DNA of 32,906 nucleotides from Candidatus Hakubella thermalkaliphila (GTDB taxonomy: Bacteria > Actinomycetota > Humimicrobiia > Hakubellales > Hakubellaceae), in assembly GCF_013281975.1 (NCBI RefSeq), contig NZ_BLRZ01000006.1, positions 1-32,906 on the forward strand. The letters are read 5' to 3'. The notes under the pieces are model-generated. The model was not told where the DNA came from, made no database searches, and worked only from the letters and a program-made list of their open reading frames with translations. Position 1 is the stretch's first letter; each line of letters begins with the position of its first letter. This document shows, piece after piece, positions 1 to 7,339 of this stretch. The position numbers and the translations under genes were made by a program.

Positions 1-4
1 TGTC

Positions 5-514
5 TCATAATTGATTAGCGGTTCTCCTTTCCAGTTCATACTGATAAAAGAAAACGTTCTCTTGTCCTTCTACCTTTCTATCCATAAAGACTACGTTGGG
101 ATGCCTTCTGAGCAACTCTCTTATTCCCTCACTCTTGGTCACAGCAGGTGAGATTATCAACCCATCCACCATTTTCCCTCGCAGGACCTGAAGGTAGAGC
201 TTTTCCTTCTCCAGATTCTCGTCGGTGTTGCACAGGACAAGATTGTAGCCATGCTTATAGGCTATATCTTCTACGCCGCGAATGACTGAGGTGAAGAAGG
301 GGTTGGAGATATCGGCAATAATCAGGCCGATGGTATGGGTCTTGGCAGTCTTGAGGCTGCGGGCCAGGGCGTTGACCTGATATCCGCTCTCAGCTATAGC
401 TTGATCTACCCGGCGGGTAAGCTCTGGGCTTACGTATCCGCTTTTGTTTATGACCCTGGAGACAGTGGCAACGGAGACATTGGCCATTTTGGCTAGATCC
501 TTGATGGTGGTCAT
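5..514 (-). pseudogene. Truncated LacI/GalR-family transcriptional regulator
   Basis: The first 60 residues are a classic LacI-type DNA-binding domain (TIKDLAKMANVSVATVSRV, then a hinge helix around NALARSLKT). The start of the periplasmic-binding-protein-like sensor domain follows (TIGLIIADISNPFF). Family members are about 330-345 residues, but this frame ends in TGA at residue 169. The last ~18 residues after VFMDRKVEGQ do not resemble the family, so a frameshift or rearrangement near bases 10-60 has probably removed the rest of the sensor. The DNA-binding half is intact. It follows yqeK on the same strand after a 181-bp gap that holds its own promoter and operator-like repeats. Its ligand and targets cannot be told. 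It could still be a short functional protein, but a broken gene is more likely. Confidence 0.7.
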
Positions 515-582
515 AAATGCTCTCTACTACCCATTTTCGGGTCCAGATTTTTTCCAAATCCAGGCCATTTTCTGAACTTTAC

Positions 583-594
583 GAAACGTTTACG
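583..594 (-). promoter_or_regulatory. Third operator-like site downstream of the lacI promoter
   Basis: The minus strand reads CGTAAACGTTTC, a variant of the tandem TGTAATCGTTTA sites upstream. It contains the palindrome AAACGTTT (584-591) and partly overlaps a second palindrome, TTACGTAA (590-597). It lies about 20 bp downstream of the expected transcription start, a usual place for a second LacI-family operator. Confidence 0.4.
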
Positions 595-619
595 TAACCG
601 TTCTCATGCAATCGCGCTT

Positions 620-648
620 ATTCTAAACGATTACATAAACGATTACAA
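620..648 (-). promoter_or_regulatory. Promoter of the lacI-type gene covered by a tandem 12-bp operator-like repeat
   Basis: On the minus strand a -35 box TTGTAA (643-648) and a -10 box TAGAAT (620-625) are separated by 17 bp. The 12-mer TGTAATCGTTTA occurs twice in direct tandem (636-647 and 624-635) and spans the promoter from -35 into -10. A-T-rich sequence around a central CG is typical of LacI-family operators, so autorepression is the likely role. This is inference from position and sequence type. Confidence 0.6.
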
Positions 649-695
649 GAACTTCGAAAGGAAATTATTAGAAAATTTTTAGAAAATTTAGTTCT

Positions 696-1388
696 TCACC
701 CAGAATAACTTGAAGAGAAATTCTGCAGATGTTGTAGCATCTGATTCCATATCTTGCAGGAATCGGGATGCAGAGGTTTCCCCTCGGTCAGAACATAGAT
801 CAAGCTTTGCTTGTAGCAAAGCTTGAAGGCTTCATTGAGGTCTTCCAGAGCTGTCCTTCGCAGAATGTCCACCCCAGGATATGAGCGGTAGAGTTCCACT
901 TTGTCGGAAATATACACTATGTGATCCAGAGGAAACATTTGGATGGAACCCACAGTATGCTTTCGCACCGCTGAGAGAACCTGGGGGTCCCATATCCCGA
1001 AATTTTCTCGAATCAGCTCAGGACCAGCAAGGGCATGCAGGAGATCGGAGGTTTCCAGTTCAAATTCGGTGCAGGGGATTTTCTTTTCCTGTACCAAAGC
1101 AACCAAATCCTGGGGTGGGAAAACTCGCCCATAATCATGGAGGAGGGATGCCACCTTCGTTCTTCCCTGATCCACCCCATATTTTTCGGCCATCCTCTCG
1201 GCAAAGGCCATAGTCTGGTAAGAGTGGGAAAAGAGATCTGGCTCGTATAGTGCTCGCAGTTTCTCCACCAGGCGGTCCACAAAGCTCTGATCAAATTCCT
1301 GGTAATTTATCATGAGGTGGCCGTCACCTACGAAATCTTGAAAATATTGGCTATTTTCTAACTGAGTATTGTCCTGATTTTGGTTCAT
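696..1388 (-). CDS. yqeK: HD-domain phosphohydrolase, YqeK-like (predicted Ap4A hydrolase)
   Basis: A 230-residue HD-superfamily protein. Metal-binding signatures are visible in order: a first His in FSHSYQTMAFAE, LLHDYGR (the HD pair), LLHALAG, VRKHTVG and YISDKVE, followed by the closing LHPDSCKIWN. This arrangement matches YqeK, a symmetrical diadenosine tetraphosphate hydrolase that yields two ADP and is normally encoded next to nadD, as here. The ATG overlaps the nadD stop as ATGA, supporting translational coupling and this start. The first ~25 residues before MINYQEFD are poorly conserved in character, so an internal start is possible. The rsfS gene that often follows is absent; the truncated lacI gene comes next. 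Confidence 0.85.
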   Translation of the reverse strand: MNQNQDNTQLENSQYFQDFVGDGHLMINYQEFDQSFVDRLVEKLRALYEPDLFSHSYQTMAFAERMAEKYGVDQGRTKVASLLHDYGRVFPPQDLVALVQEKKIPCTEFELETSDLLHALAGPELIRENFGIWDPQVLSAVRKHTVGSIQMFPLDHIVYISDKVELYRSYPGVDILRRTALEDLNEAFKLCYKQSLIYVLTEGKPLHPDSCKIWNQMLQHLQNFSSSYSG

Positions 1389-2044
1389 GATGAATTCTTA
1401 TACAGGCCCATCTTGTAAATATAATTCATAACTCCATCAGGAAGAAGGTATGTTATGGCTCTGCCCTCTCTAACCCTTCTTCTGATATCTGTGGAGGAGA
1501 TAGCCAGAGCAGGAATCTCCATGTCATAGATGATGTTGTTTTTCGGATCCACCTCTTTCTTTCCCATCAACATCTCCCTTAAAGACTCAATTTTTTTTAG
1601 ATCATAGCCGGGCCTGGTAGCAGCGATGAACTTGCAGAGCTTCACCGCGGTCTCGGGATCCTTCCAGGTCAGGATGTCGAAAATAGCATCAGCTCCGGTG
1701 ATGAAAAAGAGATCCACTTCCTCTCCATAAATCCTTCTCAGCTCTTTCAAAGTATCGATGGAATAGGTGGTGCTCTTCCGATCCACCTCCATACGGGAGA
1801 CGGTAAATCTGGAGTTGGAAGCTGTGGCTATGACGGTCATGAGATAGCGATCCTCGGCACTGGCCAGATCTTTACGAGATTTATGAGGAGGTCTGCCGGT
1901 AGGCATAAAGATGACCGTGTCTAACTGAAATTGATAGAGGGCCTCTTCTGCTGTGACCAGATGTCCATAGTGAATGGGGTTAAAGGTCCCCCCCATTATT
2001 CCTATTTTGGTTTTCGGGCTACTTGCGGACCTGTCCCTGTCCAT
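1385..2044 (-). CDS. nadD: Nicotinate-nucleotide adenylyltransferase
   Basis: Transfers AMP from ATP to nicotinate mononucleotide, giving deamido-NAD in NAD synthesis; cytosolic. The nucleotidyltransferase signature GGTFNPIHYGHL lies near the N-terminus, followed by PTGRPPHK, the FITGADAIFDILTWKDPE segment and the C-terminal ISSTDIRRRV motif (canonically SSTxIR). At 219 residues it is of family size. The ATG at 2044 is preferred over an upstream in-frame TTG at 2053; both lie inside the 3' end of proA, so the genes overlap by 26 bp and are probably coupled. The ATG is about 16 codons ahead of the conserved GGTFNP. It is followed by yqeK through an ATGA overlap. Confidence 0.93.
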   Translation of the reverse strand: MDRDRSASSPKTKIGIMGGTFNPIHYGHLVTAEEALYQFQLDTVIFMPTGRPPHKSRKDLASAEDRYLMTVIATASNSRFTVSRMEVDRKSTTYSIDTLKELRRIYGEEVDLFFITGADAIFDILTWKDPETAVKLCKFIAATRPGYDLKKIESLREMLMGKKEVDPKNNIIYDMEIPALAISSTDIRRRVREGRAITYLLPDGVMNYIYKMGLYKNSS

Positions 2045-3266
2045 ACACCACAAACTTTGAGGTAGTCAATTCCTTAAGACCCATGGGGCCCCGGGCATGG
2101 AGCCTCTGGGTGCTGATCCCGATCTCCGCGCCCAGGCCATATTGAAAGCCATCGGTAAACCTGGTGGATGCGTTTACGTACACAGCCGCAGAGTCCACCT
2201 CCTGGGTAAATTTCTGAGCGCTGCAGTAGTCATTGGTGACAATAGCGTCACTGTGGTGGGACCCGTATTTGTTGATATGATCTATGGCTTCCTGTAGAGA
2301 ATCTAGCACTTTAACGGCGATTTTTAAATCAAGATATTCTCGATAATAATCATCTTCAGAAGCAGGCAAAACCTCCTGGCCATAGCTCAGGGTTCGAGAA
2401 CATCCGTAGACAGTTACTTTCTTCTCGGTCAAAGCCTGGATGGCCCGGGGCAAAAAAACGTCTGCTATGCTCCCGTGTACTAAAAGACTCTCTGCGGCAT
2501 TACATACTGAAGGCCGCTGAGTTTTGGCGTTGAGGAGGATCTGGAGGGCCATCTCCACATCGGCATTCTCATCTACGTAGATATGACAGTTGCCTATTCC
2601 GGTCTCAATTACCGGAACGGTAGAATTGGCCACCACATTCTCGATTAAGTCCTTGCCGCCCCTGGGGATAAGAACGTCCACATATTCCCTCAGCCTCATC
2701 AACTGGACTGCATATTCCCTCTCTGGAGAGGAGACGAGTTGAATGGAGTCCTCTGGCAGTCCAGCCTCTTTAAGACAGTCCCGGAGTACCCCTACCAGAG
2801 CAACATTGCTGGATAGCGTATTGGAACTACCTCTGAGGATGACGGCATTGCCGGACTTAAGGCAGAGGACCGAGGCATCTACCGTAACATTGGGCCTGGC
2901 CTCATAGATGATTCCCACTACTCCCAGAGGCACCCGTACTTTGGTCAGTATAAGGCCGTTGGGAAGTCTGCTTCCCCATATGATCTCGCCTACCGGGTCC
3001 GGCAGGCCGATCAGGCTTTTGATTCCCTCCGCCATGTCTGCCACGCGTTTCTCGTTCAGAACCAGCCGGTCCAGAAGAATTTCAGACATGCCCCTGGCTT
3101 GGGATTCTTCAACATCCTTTTGGTTGGCCTCCATGACCCGGACCGAGTTTTCCATCAAAGCGTCGGCCATAAGGATAAGGGCTGAATTTTTGACCTGGGT
3201 GGAGGAACTGGCGAGAATGGTGGCTGCTTTTTTGGCCCTCTGGCCCATTTCTGTCAAATCCATCAT
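2019..3266 (-). CDS. proA: Glutamate-5-semialdehyde dehydrogenase (gamma-glutamyl phosphate reductase)
   Basis: Second step of proline synthesis: NADPH-dependent reduction of gamma-glutamyl phosphate to glutamate semialdehyde. The aldehyde-dehydrogenase-type fold is evident from the cofactor-side segment PNVTVDASVLCLKSGNAVIL and from the catalytic cysteine in RPSVCNAAESLLVH. The C-terminus has FTDGFQYGLGAEIGISTQ and GPMGLKELTTSKFV, both diagnostic of ProA. The frame opens further upstream at a GTG (3323). The ATG at 3266 gives 415 residues, the normal length, and has the ribosome site GGAGAGAG a few bases ahead, so I prefer it. It lies between proB and nadD on the same strand, with a 231-bp gap from proB that holds a possible promoter. 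Confidence 0.95.
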   Translation of the reverse strand: MMDLTEMGQRAKKAATILASSSTQVKNSALILMADALMENSVRVMEANQKDVEESQARGMSEILLDRLVLNEKRVADMAEGIKSLIGLPDPVGEIIWGSRLPNGLILTKVRVPLGVVGIIYEARPNVTVDASVLCLKSGNAVILRGSSNTLSSNVALVGVLRDCLKEAGLPEDSIQLVSSPEREYAVQLMRLREYVDVLIPRGGKDLIENVVANSTVPVIETGIGNCHIYVDENADVEMALQILLNAKTQRPSVCNAAESLLVHGSIADVFLPRAIQALTEKKVTVYGCSRTLSYGQEVLPASEDDYYREYLDLKIAVKVLDSLQEAIDHINKYGSHHSDAIVTNDYCSAQKFTQEVDSAAVYVNASTRFTDGFQYGLGAEIGISTQRLHARGPMGLKELTTSKFVVYGQGQVRK

Positions 3267-3434
3267 CTGGCGCTCTCTCTCCGGATAACTGCCTAAAATC
3301 CCCTCTGCCGCTAACTGGTTCACACTGATAACATGAAAAATGAGGTATCACCAAAGTGTAGATAAAAGGCCCGAGACTAAGTTTTGCTCTGGCCTACGGT
3401 ACCAGGCCTATTTTTCAGTATGAGCCAACTGCTT

Positions 3435-3443
3435 ATTATATCA
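3435..3443 (-). promoter_or_regulatory. Possible extended -10 promoter element for proA-nadD-yqeK
   Basis: The minus strand reads TGATATAAT, an extended -10 element. It lies about 170 bp upstream of the proA start in the gap between proB and proA. No good -35 hexamer is visible. Support is only this motif and the gap between genes that usually form one operon. Confidence 0.3.
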
Positions 3444-3456
3444 CAGGATAACGTCC

Positions 3457-3480
3457 TCCCTCCCTTTGAAAAGAGAGGGA
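3457..3480. repeat. GC-rich hairpin after proB
   Basis: TCCCTC-type and GGGAGGGA-type arms (minus strand TCCCTCTCTTT and AAAGGGAGGGA) can pair over about 11 bp. The hairpin lies 17 bp past the proB stop on the minus strand and is not followed by a T-run there, so it is not a standard terminator. The sequence resembles small interspersed palindromes of the TCACCC/CCCTCCC type. A related motif occurs in the valS leader region. Confidence 0.4.
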
Positions 3481-3497
3481 TTAGAGGGTGATTTTTT

Positions 3498-4616
3498 CTA
3501 AAACACGACCATCAAATCTCGGTGCACAACCTCGGAACCATAATCTCTGCCGTATTTTCTTATAATCTCTTCACTCCTGAGACCAGCAATACGACGAACC
3601 TCCTGATGGGAGAAGTTAGTCACCCCCCTGGCTACCAGCTTCCCCTCTCCGTCAATGAGATCCACATTATCGCCTGATTCAAATTCTCCTTCCACCTGAA
3701 GAATGCCCACTGGCAAAAGGCTTCTTCCATCTTCCCGAATAGCCTTCACTGCTCCCGCATCGATGATAATTTTGCCCTTGCACTGTCGCCCAAAGGCAAT
3801 CCACCTCTTCAGACTGGCTACTTTTTCCTTGCGAGGCTTAAAGTAGGTTCCTACTTCCTTGCCGGCCAGGATCTCTTGCAGGATTCCTTCTTTTCGACCG
3901 TCAGCTATTATCACCCCAATGGATGAGAAGGTAGCAATCCGCGCTGCCTGAATCTTAGTCACCATACCGCCCCGGCTGCGACCAGAACCCGCTCCGCCGG
4001 CTATCTCCTCTATCTCAGGGCTTATCTCTTCCACCTCGGAGATTATCTCCGGATGATCACAGAGGTAGGGATCCGTAGAGCACAACCCTTCTATATCGGA
4101 AAGAATGATCAGAAGATCGGCATTGGCCAGACTGGAGACCAGAGCAGCCAGAGTGTCGTTATCGCCAAATTTGATCTCCTCAACAGCTACCGAGTCATTT
4201 TCATTGATAATAGGGATAACTCCAAACTTAAGCAGGGTGGAGATGGTATTTCTAGCATTTATGTACTGCTGGCGCCGGGTGGTATCCTCCTGAGTTAGAA
4301 GAATCTGCCCTACTCTGATTCCCTGCTGGGAGAAGAGGGTTGAATACATATGCATAAGAAGCCCTTGCCCTACTGCTGCCGCTGCCTGAAGCCTGGGAAT
4401 CTCTCCAGGCCTCTTCTTAAGATCTAGAGATTCTACACCAGCAGCAATGGCTCCTGAGGAGACGATGATGATTTCATGCCCCCGCTTCTTTAGCTCCGAA
4501 ATCTCCCTTGCCAACCTGGCCATCTGGGGTCGATCTAGTCTTCCGGAGGGAGAGGTAATGCAACTGGATCCGATCTTGATTACTATTTTTTGCAGATTGG
4601 ACAGAGTTCTGGCCAA
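3498..4616 (-). CDS. proB: Glutamate 5-kinase with C-terminal PUA domain
   Basis: First step of proline synthesis: ATP-dependent phosphorylation of glutamate, usually feedback-inhibited by proline. The amino-acid-kinase domain shows KIVIKIGSSCI, IIIVSSGAIAAGVE, NENDSVAVEEIKFGDND and the GSGRSRGGMVTKIQAA loop. A PUA domain fills the last ~85 residues (GKIIIDAGAVKAI through ARGVTNFSHQEV). The frame is open to 4754, but the first 46 codons there are not ProB-like. I place the start at TTG 4616, preceded by the ribosome site GAGGTGGGG, giving 372 residues, the usual size; GTG 4628 is the alternative. The DNA just upstream carries a second copy of part of this gene's own 5' coding region (see the repeat entries). 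Confidence 0.9.
   Translation of the reverse strand: MARTLSNLQKIVIKIGSSCITSPSGRLDRPQMARLAREISELKKRGHEIIIVSSGAIAAGVESLDLKKRPGEIPRLQAAAAVGQGLLMHMYSTLFSQQGIRVGQILLTQEDTTRRQQYINARNTISTLLKFGVIPIINENDSVAVEEIKFGDNDTLAALVSSLANADLLIILSDIEGLCSTDPYLCDHPEIISEVEEISPEIEEIAGGAGSGRSRGGMVTKIQAARIATFSSIGVIIADGRKEGILQEILAGKEVGTYFKPRKEKVASLKRWIAFGRQCKGKIIIDAGAVKAIREDGRSLLPVGILQVEGEFESGDNVDLIDGEGKLVARGVTNFSHQEVRRIAGLRSEEIIRKYGRDYGSEVVHRDLMVVF
4495..4542. repeat. proB 5' duplication, copy inside the gene
   Basis: This 48-bp stretch encodes the region RLDRPQMARLAREIS of ProB. It recurs in the same orientation at 4662-4709 with a single mismatch (4514 A against 4681 G). Weaker similarity extends beyond both ends, so an older duplication of roughly 95-100 bp is likely. 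This copy is in the proB reading frame and is therefore presumably the parental one. Confidence 0.9.
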
Positions 4617-4661
4617 GTTTTTCCCCACCTCTTGGTAACCTCGTCCCCTCGCCTCTTTACT

Positions 4662-4709
4662 TCCGAAATCTCCCTTGCCAGCCTGGCCATCTGGGGTCGA
4701 TCTAGTCTT
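4662..4709. repeat. proB 5' duplication, copy in the obgE-proB gap
   Basis: Second copy of the 48-bp repeat, 47/48 identical to 4495-4542. It lies in the leader between the obgE stop and the proB start. If read as an extension of the proB frame it falls in a different reading frame from the parental copy, so it does not encode a repeated protein segment. This explains the unusually long upstream open frame of proB. Confidence 0.9.
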
Positions 4710-4787
4710 TCCCCAGGTAGAGGTTAGCCACCTACTCTTGAGCCTATCAAACAACTCTCACTTTTGGAAGACCTGCCGGGCGAGAGC

Positions 4788-6095
4788 TCACTCCACAAAT
4801 TCAAATTCCACCTCTCCGATAGCTACAGTATCGCCCTCTTTGATGCCCAGCTTTTTAAGTTCTTCATTCACACCCAGATGGTCAAACTGCTCATTCATGT
4901 ACTGGACAGCTTCTTCGTTATCCAGATCAGTCATGGCTGCCAGTCTCTCCACCTTTTTCCCCTCAATCACAAATTTATCATTCCTTTTCTCCACCTTGAA
5001 GAAATCTTCCTCAGAAGCAGCAGTATAAACCTTCACTTTCTCCTTCAGCTCAATTGGCTCGGGAGGGCCCTCTGGTAAAGATACATGTTCCCGCTCAACA
5101 GTATTTAGGAGATCAGCCAGAGCCTCCACAAGTCTTTCCAACCCTTCTCCGGTGAGAGCGGAGACAGGCAGTACCGAGTGCTCATAGCGTTCTCGGAAGA
5201 ACCTTTGTACTTGTCTAAAGTTGTGACCTCCTTCATCCCAATCAATCTTGTTAGCTGCCACCAGAAGGGGTTTACTATTCAGAGCTGGATCAAATTGGCT
5301 CAATTCTTTCCTTATGGCATCAAAATCGGAGAGCGGGTCTCTCCCTGTGGTTCCTGAAACGTCCAGGAGATGCAGAATAACTTTGGTCCGCTCTATATGC
5401 TTGAGAAACTTCAGACCCAGTCCATGCCCCAGATGAGCCCCCTCGATCAGGCCGGGGATGTCGGCCACCACAAAGTTCCTGTCGTCTGCTACCCTGACCA
5501 CTCCCAGAACCGGATTCAAGGTGGTGAAGGGGTACTCCGCAATTTTGGGCCGGGCGGCTGAGATTCTACTGAGCAGGGTAGATTTGCCCACATTAGGAAA
5601 TCCAACTATACCCACGTCTGCCATCAATCTAAGCTCCAGGTTTATCCACGTTTCCTCACCCTTCTCCCCCTTTTCGGCAAACCTGGGCCGCCTCCTTCTC
5701 TGGGAGACGAAGCTGGCATTACCACGACCACCCCTTCCTCCCCGGGCTACCACATATTCTGCCCCATTTTGACACAGGTCGACCAGTACTTGCTCCCCCT
5801 CTTCCGTCCTGACTACCGTCCCCCGGGGAAGATAGACCATCAAATCCTGGCCGTCCTTACCCTGCTTTTCCTGGGTTTGACCAGCCTGTCCATTTTCAGC
5901 CCGGAAGTGAATTCTGTTCTGAAAATCCAATAACGAGCTTTTGTCTCTGCTGGCTTTGAGGATAACGTCTCCTCCCTTCCCGCCCTTTCCTCCATCGGGA
6001 ATCCCTACTTTGTTAACTTTGGTCCGGTGGAAGCTGAGGCATCCTTTTCCACCATCTCCGGCCTTGACCCATATTTTAGCCTGGTCCACAAACAT
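4788..6095 (-). CDS. obgE: GTPase Obg/CgtA, ribosome assembly and stress GTPase
   Basis: A 435-residue essential-type GTPase that binds the 50S particle in late assembly and links growth to (p)ppGpp. Three domains are visible. The glycine-rich Obg fold has repeated GGKGGKGGD, RGGRGGRGNASF patterns. The G domain has GFPNVGKST (G1), DIPGLIEGAH (G3), NKID (G4) and SALTGEG (G5). A C-terminal OCT domain runs from KVYTAASEEDFFKV to the end and is the form found in Gram-positive lineages. The ATG at 6095 (MFVDQAKIWVKAGDGG) is preferred to an upstream TTG at 6113; a GAGGAG ribosome site precedes it. It stands between rpmA and proB but is separated from rpmA by about 470 bp, so it probably has its own promoter. 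Confidence 0.96.
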   Translation of the reverse strand: MFVDQAKIWVKAGDGGKGCLSFHRTKVNKVGIPDGGKGGKGGDVILKASRDKSSLLDFQNRIHFRAENGQAGQTQEKQGKDGQDLMVYLPRGTVVRTEEGEQVLVDLCQNGAEYVVARGGRGGRGNASFVSQRRRRPRFAEKGEKGEETWINLELRLMADVGIVGFPNVGKSTLLSRISAARPKIAEYPFTTLNPVLGVVRVADDRNFVVADIPGLIEGAHLGHGLGLKFLKHIERTKVILHLLDVSGTTGRDPLSDFDAIRKELSQFDPALNSKPLLVAANKIDWDEGGHNFRQVQRFFRERYEHSVLPVSALTGEGLERLVEALADLLNTVEREHVSLPEGPPEPIELKEKVKVYTAASEEDFFKVEKRNDKFVIEGKKVERLAAMTDLDNEEAVQYMNEQFDHLGVNEELKKLGIKEGDTVAIGEVEFEFVE

Positions 6096-6310
6096 CCAGA
6101 AGTCACTCCTCAAGCAGGTTTTCGGGGGAGGCCCAAAAGTCTATTAAAGGGTTTAAGATGTCTCTGCCTGCTGCTCAAAATCAACAAGATCGATCCTGAA
6201 AATGACCTGGGACTGTGGTGTTAACGTTTCAGCATTAACAAACTTGTCGAAGCCAGGTTGGGGGTAAGCCAGAAACTGAAGTCGGTAGGACCAAGGAGTG
6301 GTATCTAAGG

Positions 6311-6420
6311 CTTAACCCTACAGCGATACTTAAGAATCTTGGTTCAATATGTAGGGCAATTTCTTTAATTGAACCAGAACATATTGTATGTATTCAGGTA
6401 AATGACATTGTAGGGTTAAG
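6311..6420. mobile_element. 110-bp MITE-like inverted-repeat element
   Basis: The ends are a perfect 12-bp inverted repeat: CTTAACCCTACA at 6311-6322 and TGTAGGGTTAAG at 6409-6420. Two further inverted pairs are nested inside: GGTTCAAT/ATTGAACC (6341-6348 and 6368-6375) and CAATATGT/ACATATTG (6345-6352 and 6379-6386). There is no open frame. Small non-coding elements with terminal inverted repeats are usually moved by a transposase encoded elsewhere. No clear target-site duplication is visible at the edges, so the element class is uncertain; a structured RNA or an old IS scar are alternatives. Confidence 0.45.
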
Positions 6421-6426
6421 TATAGC

Positions 6427-6540
6427 CTATCTGTTTCTGCCCATTTTCTCTGGGAGTGTTTCATTAGTCCCACCATATCTTACGAGGGTAGTATTTGCAG
6501 CCTTATGACGTAATTCCACAGATTGATTATGCGACCTGCT
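6427..6540 (-). pseudogene. Probable relic of a DinD/BRO-type protein C-terminus
   Basis: A 37-codon minus-strand frame, stopped at both ends, contains HNQSVELRHKAANTT and then RYGGTNETLPEKM. In DNA-damage-inducible protein D and related BRO/antirepressor proteins the C-terminal end has a similar pattern: H-N, a VGxxVRxTI helix, then GGTxPExLP. The match is by eye and covers only the tail. No start codon or upstream domain remains, and an in-frame TAG precedes it, so if the call is right this is a dead fragment. The adjacent inverted-repeat element may have come with it. Confidence 0.3.
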
Positions 6541-6562
6541 CTAGTCGCCTCTCATTTCTGTA

Positions 6563-6811
6563 TTAAGATATTACGTCCACAATCCGGTCCGAGCCGCGGG
6601 AGCGAAAAACTACTACGCCATCTGCCTTGGCAAACAAGGTATCGTCTCCGCCGATACCCACATTGTAGCCCGGCTTAAACCTGGTACCCTGCTGTCTCAC
6701 CAAAATGCTTCCCGCGGTAACCAGTTGGCCACCGTATCTCTTCACGCCCAGACTCTTGGGGTTGCTATCTCTACCGTTTTTAGCACTGCCAGTACCCTTT
6801 TTATGAGCCAT
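6563..6811 (-). CDS. rpmA: 50S ribosomal protein L27
   Basis: An 82-residue protein beginning [17 protein letters not shown] with [24 protein letters not shown] and [12 protein letters not shown], all L27 signatures. Its N-terminal tail reaches the peptidyl transferase centre. In most Firmicutes L27 is made with a short N-terminal extension removed by the Prp (YsxB) protease. Here the protein starts directly at the mature-type MAHKKG sequence, and no prp gene lies between rplU and rpmA, so the two observations agree. It is 53 bp downstream of rplU and almost certainly co-transcribed with it. Confidence 0.97.
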   Translation of the reverse strand: MAHKKGTGSAKNGRDSNPKSLGVKRYGGQLVTAGSILVRQQGTRFKPGYNVGIGGDDTLFAKADGVVVFRSRGSDRIVDVIS

Positions 6812-6864
6812 ATTTTAATACACCTCTTTCGCCACTTTTATCTTAAACATAATCTCCGGGGAGT

Positions 6865-7266
6865 TCAAGACTCCGCCTCTTCCAGCTCTCTGACCTTACT
6901 GACCTCTGCCACCTCTTCGGCTTCCTCTGCAGTGCCTAATCCTTCCGTCCCTGCTATCTTTTCCACCTTGAGCAGGGTATGCTTCTGGCGATGGCCTATT
7001 TTCCTTTTATATCCCTTTTTAGGCTTGTACTTAAAAACAATAATCTTATCGCCCTTCAGGTGCTCTACTATGGATGCTTTGATCTCCACCTGGGCCAGCA
7101 AGTGGGGATCAGTGATCACTCCATCTTTCTTCACCACAAGCTGAGCCCCTCGCAAAGAGAAGGTTTTGCCCACATCGCCTTCCAATCGGTCCACTAAAAG
7201 TTCAGTGCCTTCGCTGACTCTGTGTTGCTTTCCGCCTATAGTAACAATAGCGTAGTCTATGGCCAT
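6865..7266 (-). CDS. rplU: 50S ribosomal protein L21
   Basis: Binds 23S rRNA and is needed for L20 incorporation in the large subunit. The L21 core is clear: YAIVTIGGKQHRVSEG at the start, VFKYKPKKGYKRKIGHRQKHT near residue 90, then LLKVEKI. A ~30-residue acidic tail rich in Glu and Ala (TAEEAEEVAEVSK) extends beyond the usual ~103-residue core, as seen in several lineages. The ATG at 7266 is chosen over an upstream in-frame start at 7305 because GGAGGAG lies immediately before it; the result is 133 residues. It follows the RNase E/G gene by 73 bp and precedes rpmA. Confidence 0.96.
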   Translation of the reverse strand: MAIDYAIVTIGGKQHRVSEGTELLVDRLEGDVGKTFSLRGAQLVVKKDGVITDPHLLAQVEIKASIVEHLKGDKIIVFKYKPKKGYKRKIGHRQKHTLLKVEKIAGTEGLGTAEEAEEVAEVSKVRELEEAES

Positions 7267-7339
7267 TACTCCTCCATGGTCTTCTTGCTTTGGACTGCCT
7301 GGCACAACGCCAGATATTATATCATCCCCCAGAGCCCTG

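Larger units (their letters stand above)
6096..6562. other. Gene-free stretch between rpmA and obgE
   Basis: No intact gene is visible. It holds a 110-bp inverted-repeat element (6311-6420) and a short coding relic (6427-6540), described separately. The remaining ~200 bp upstream of obgE (6096-6310) shows no recognisable gene; it should contain the obgE promoter, but I could not pick out a convincing one. Confidence 0.6.

Noticed and set aside
4617-4754. N-terminal extension of ProB of 46 residues
   Set aside because: It has no similarity to ProB, is created by the out-of-frame duplication, and a good ribosome site precedes TTG 4616.
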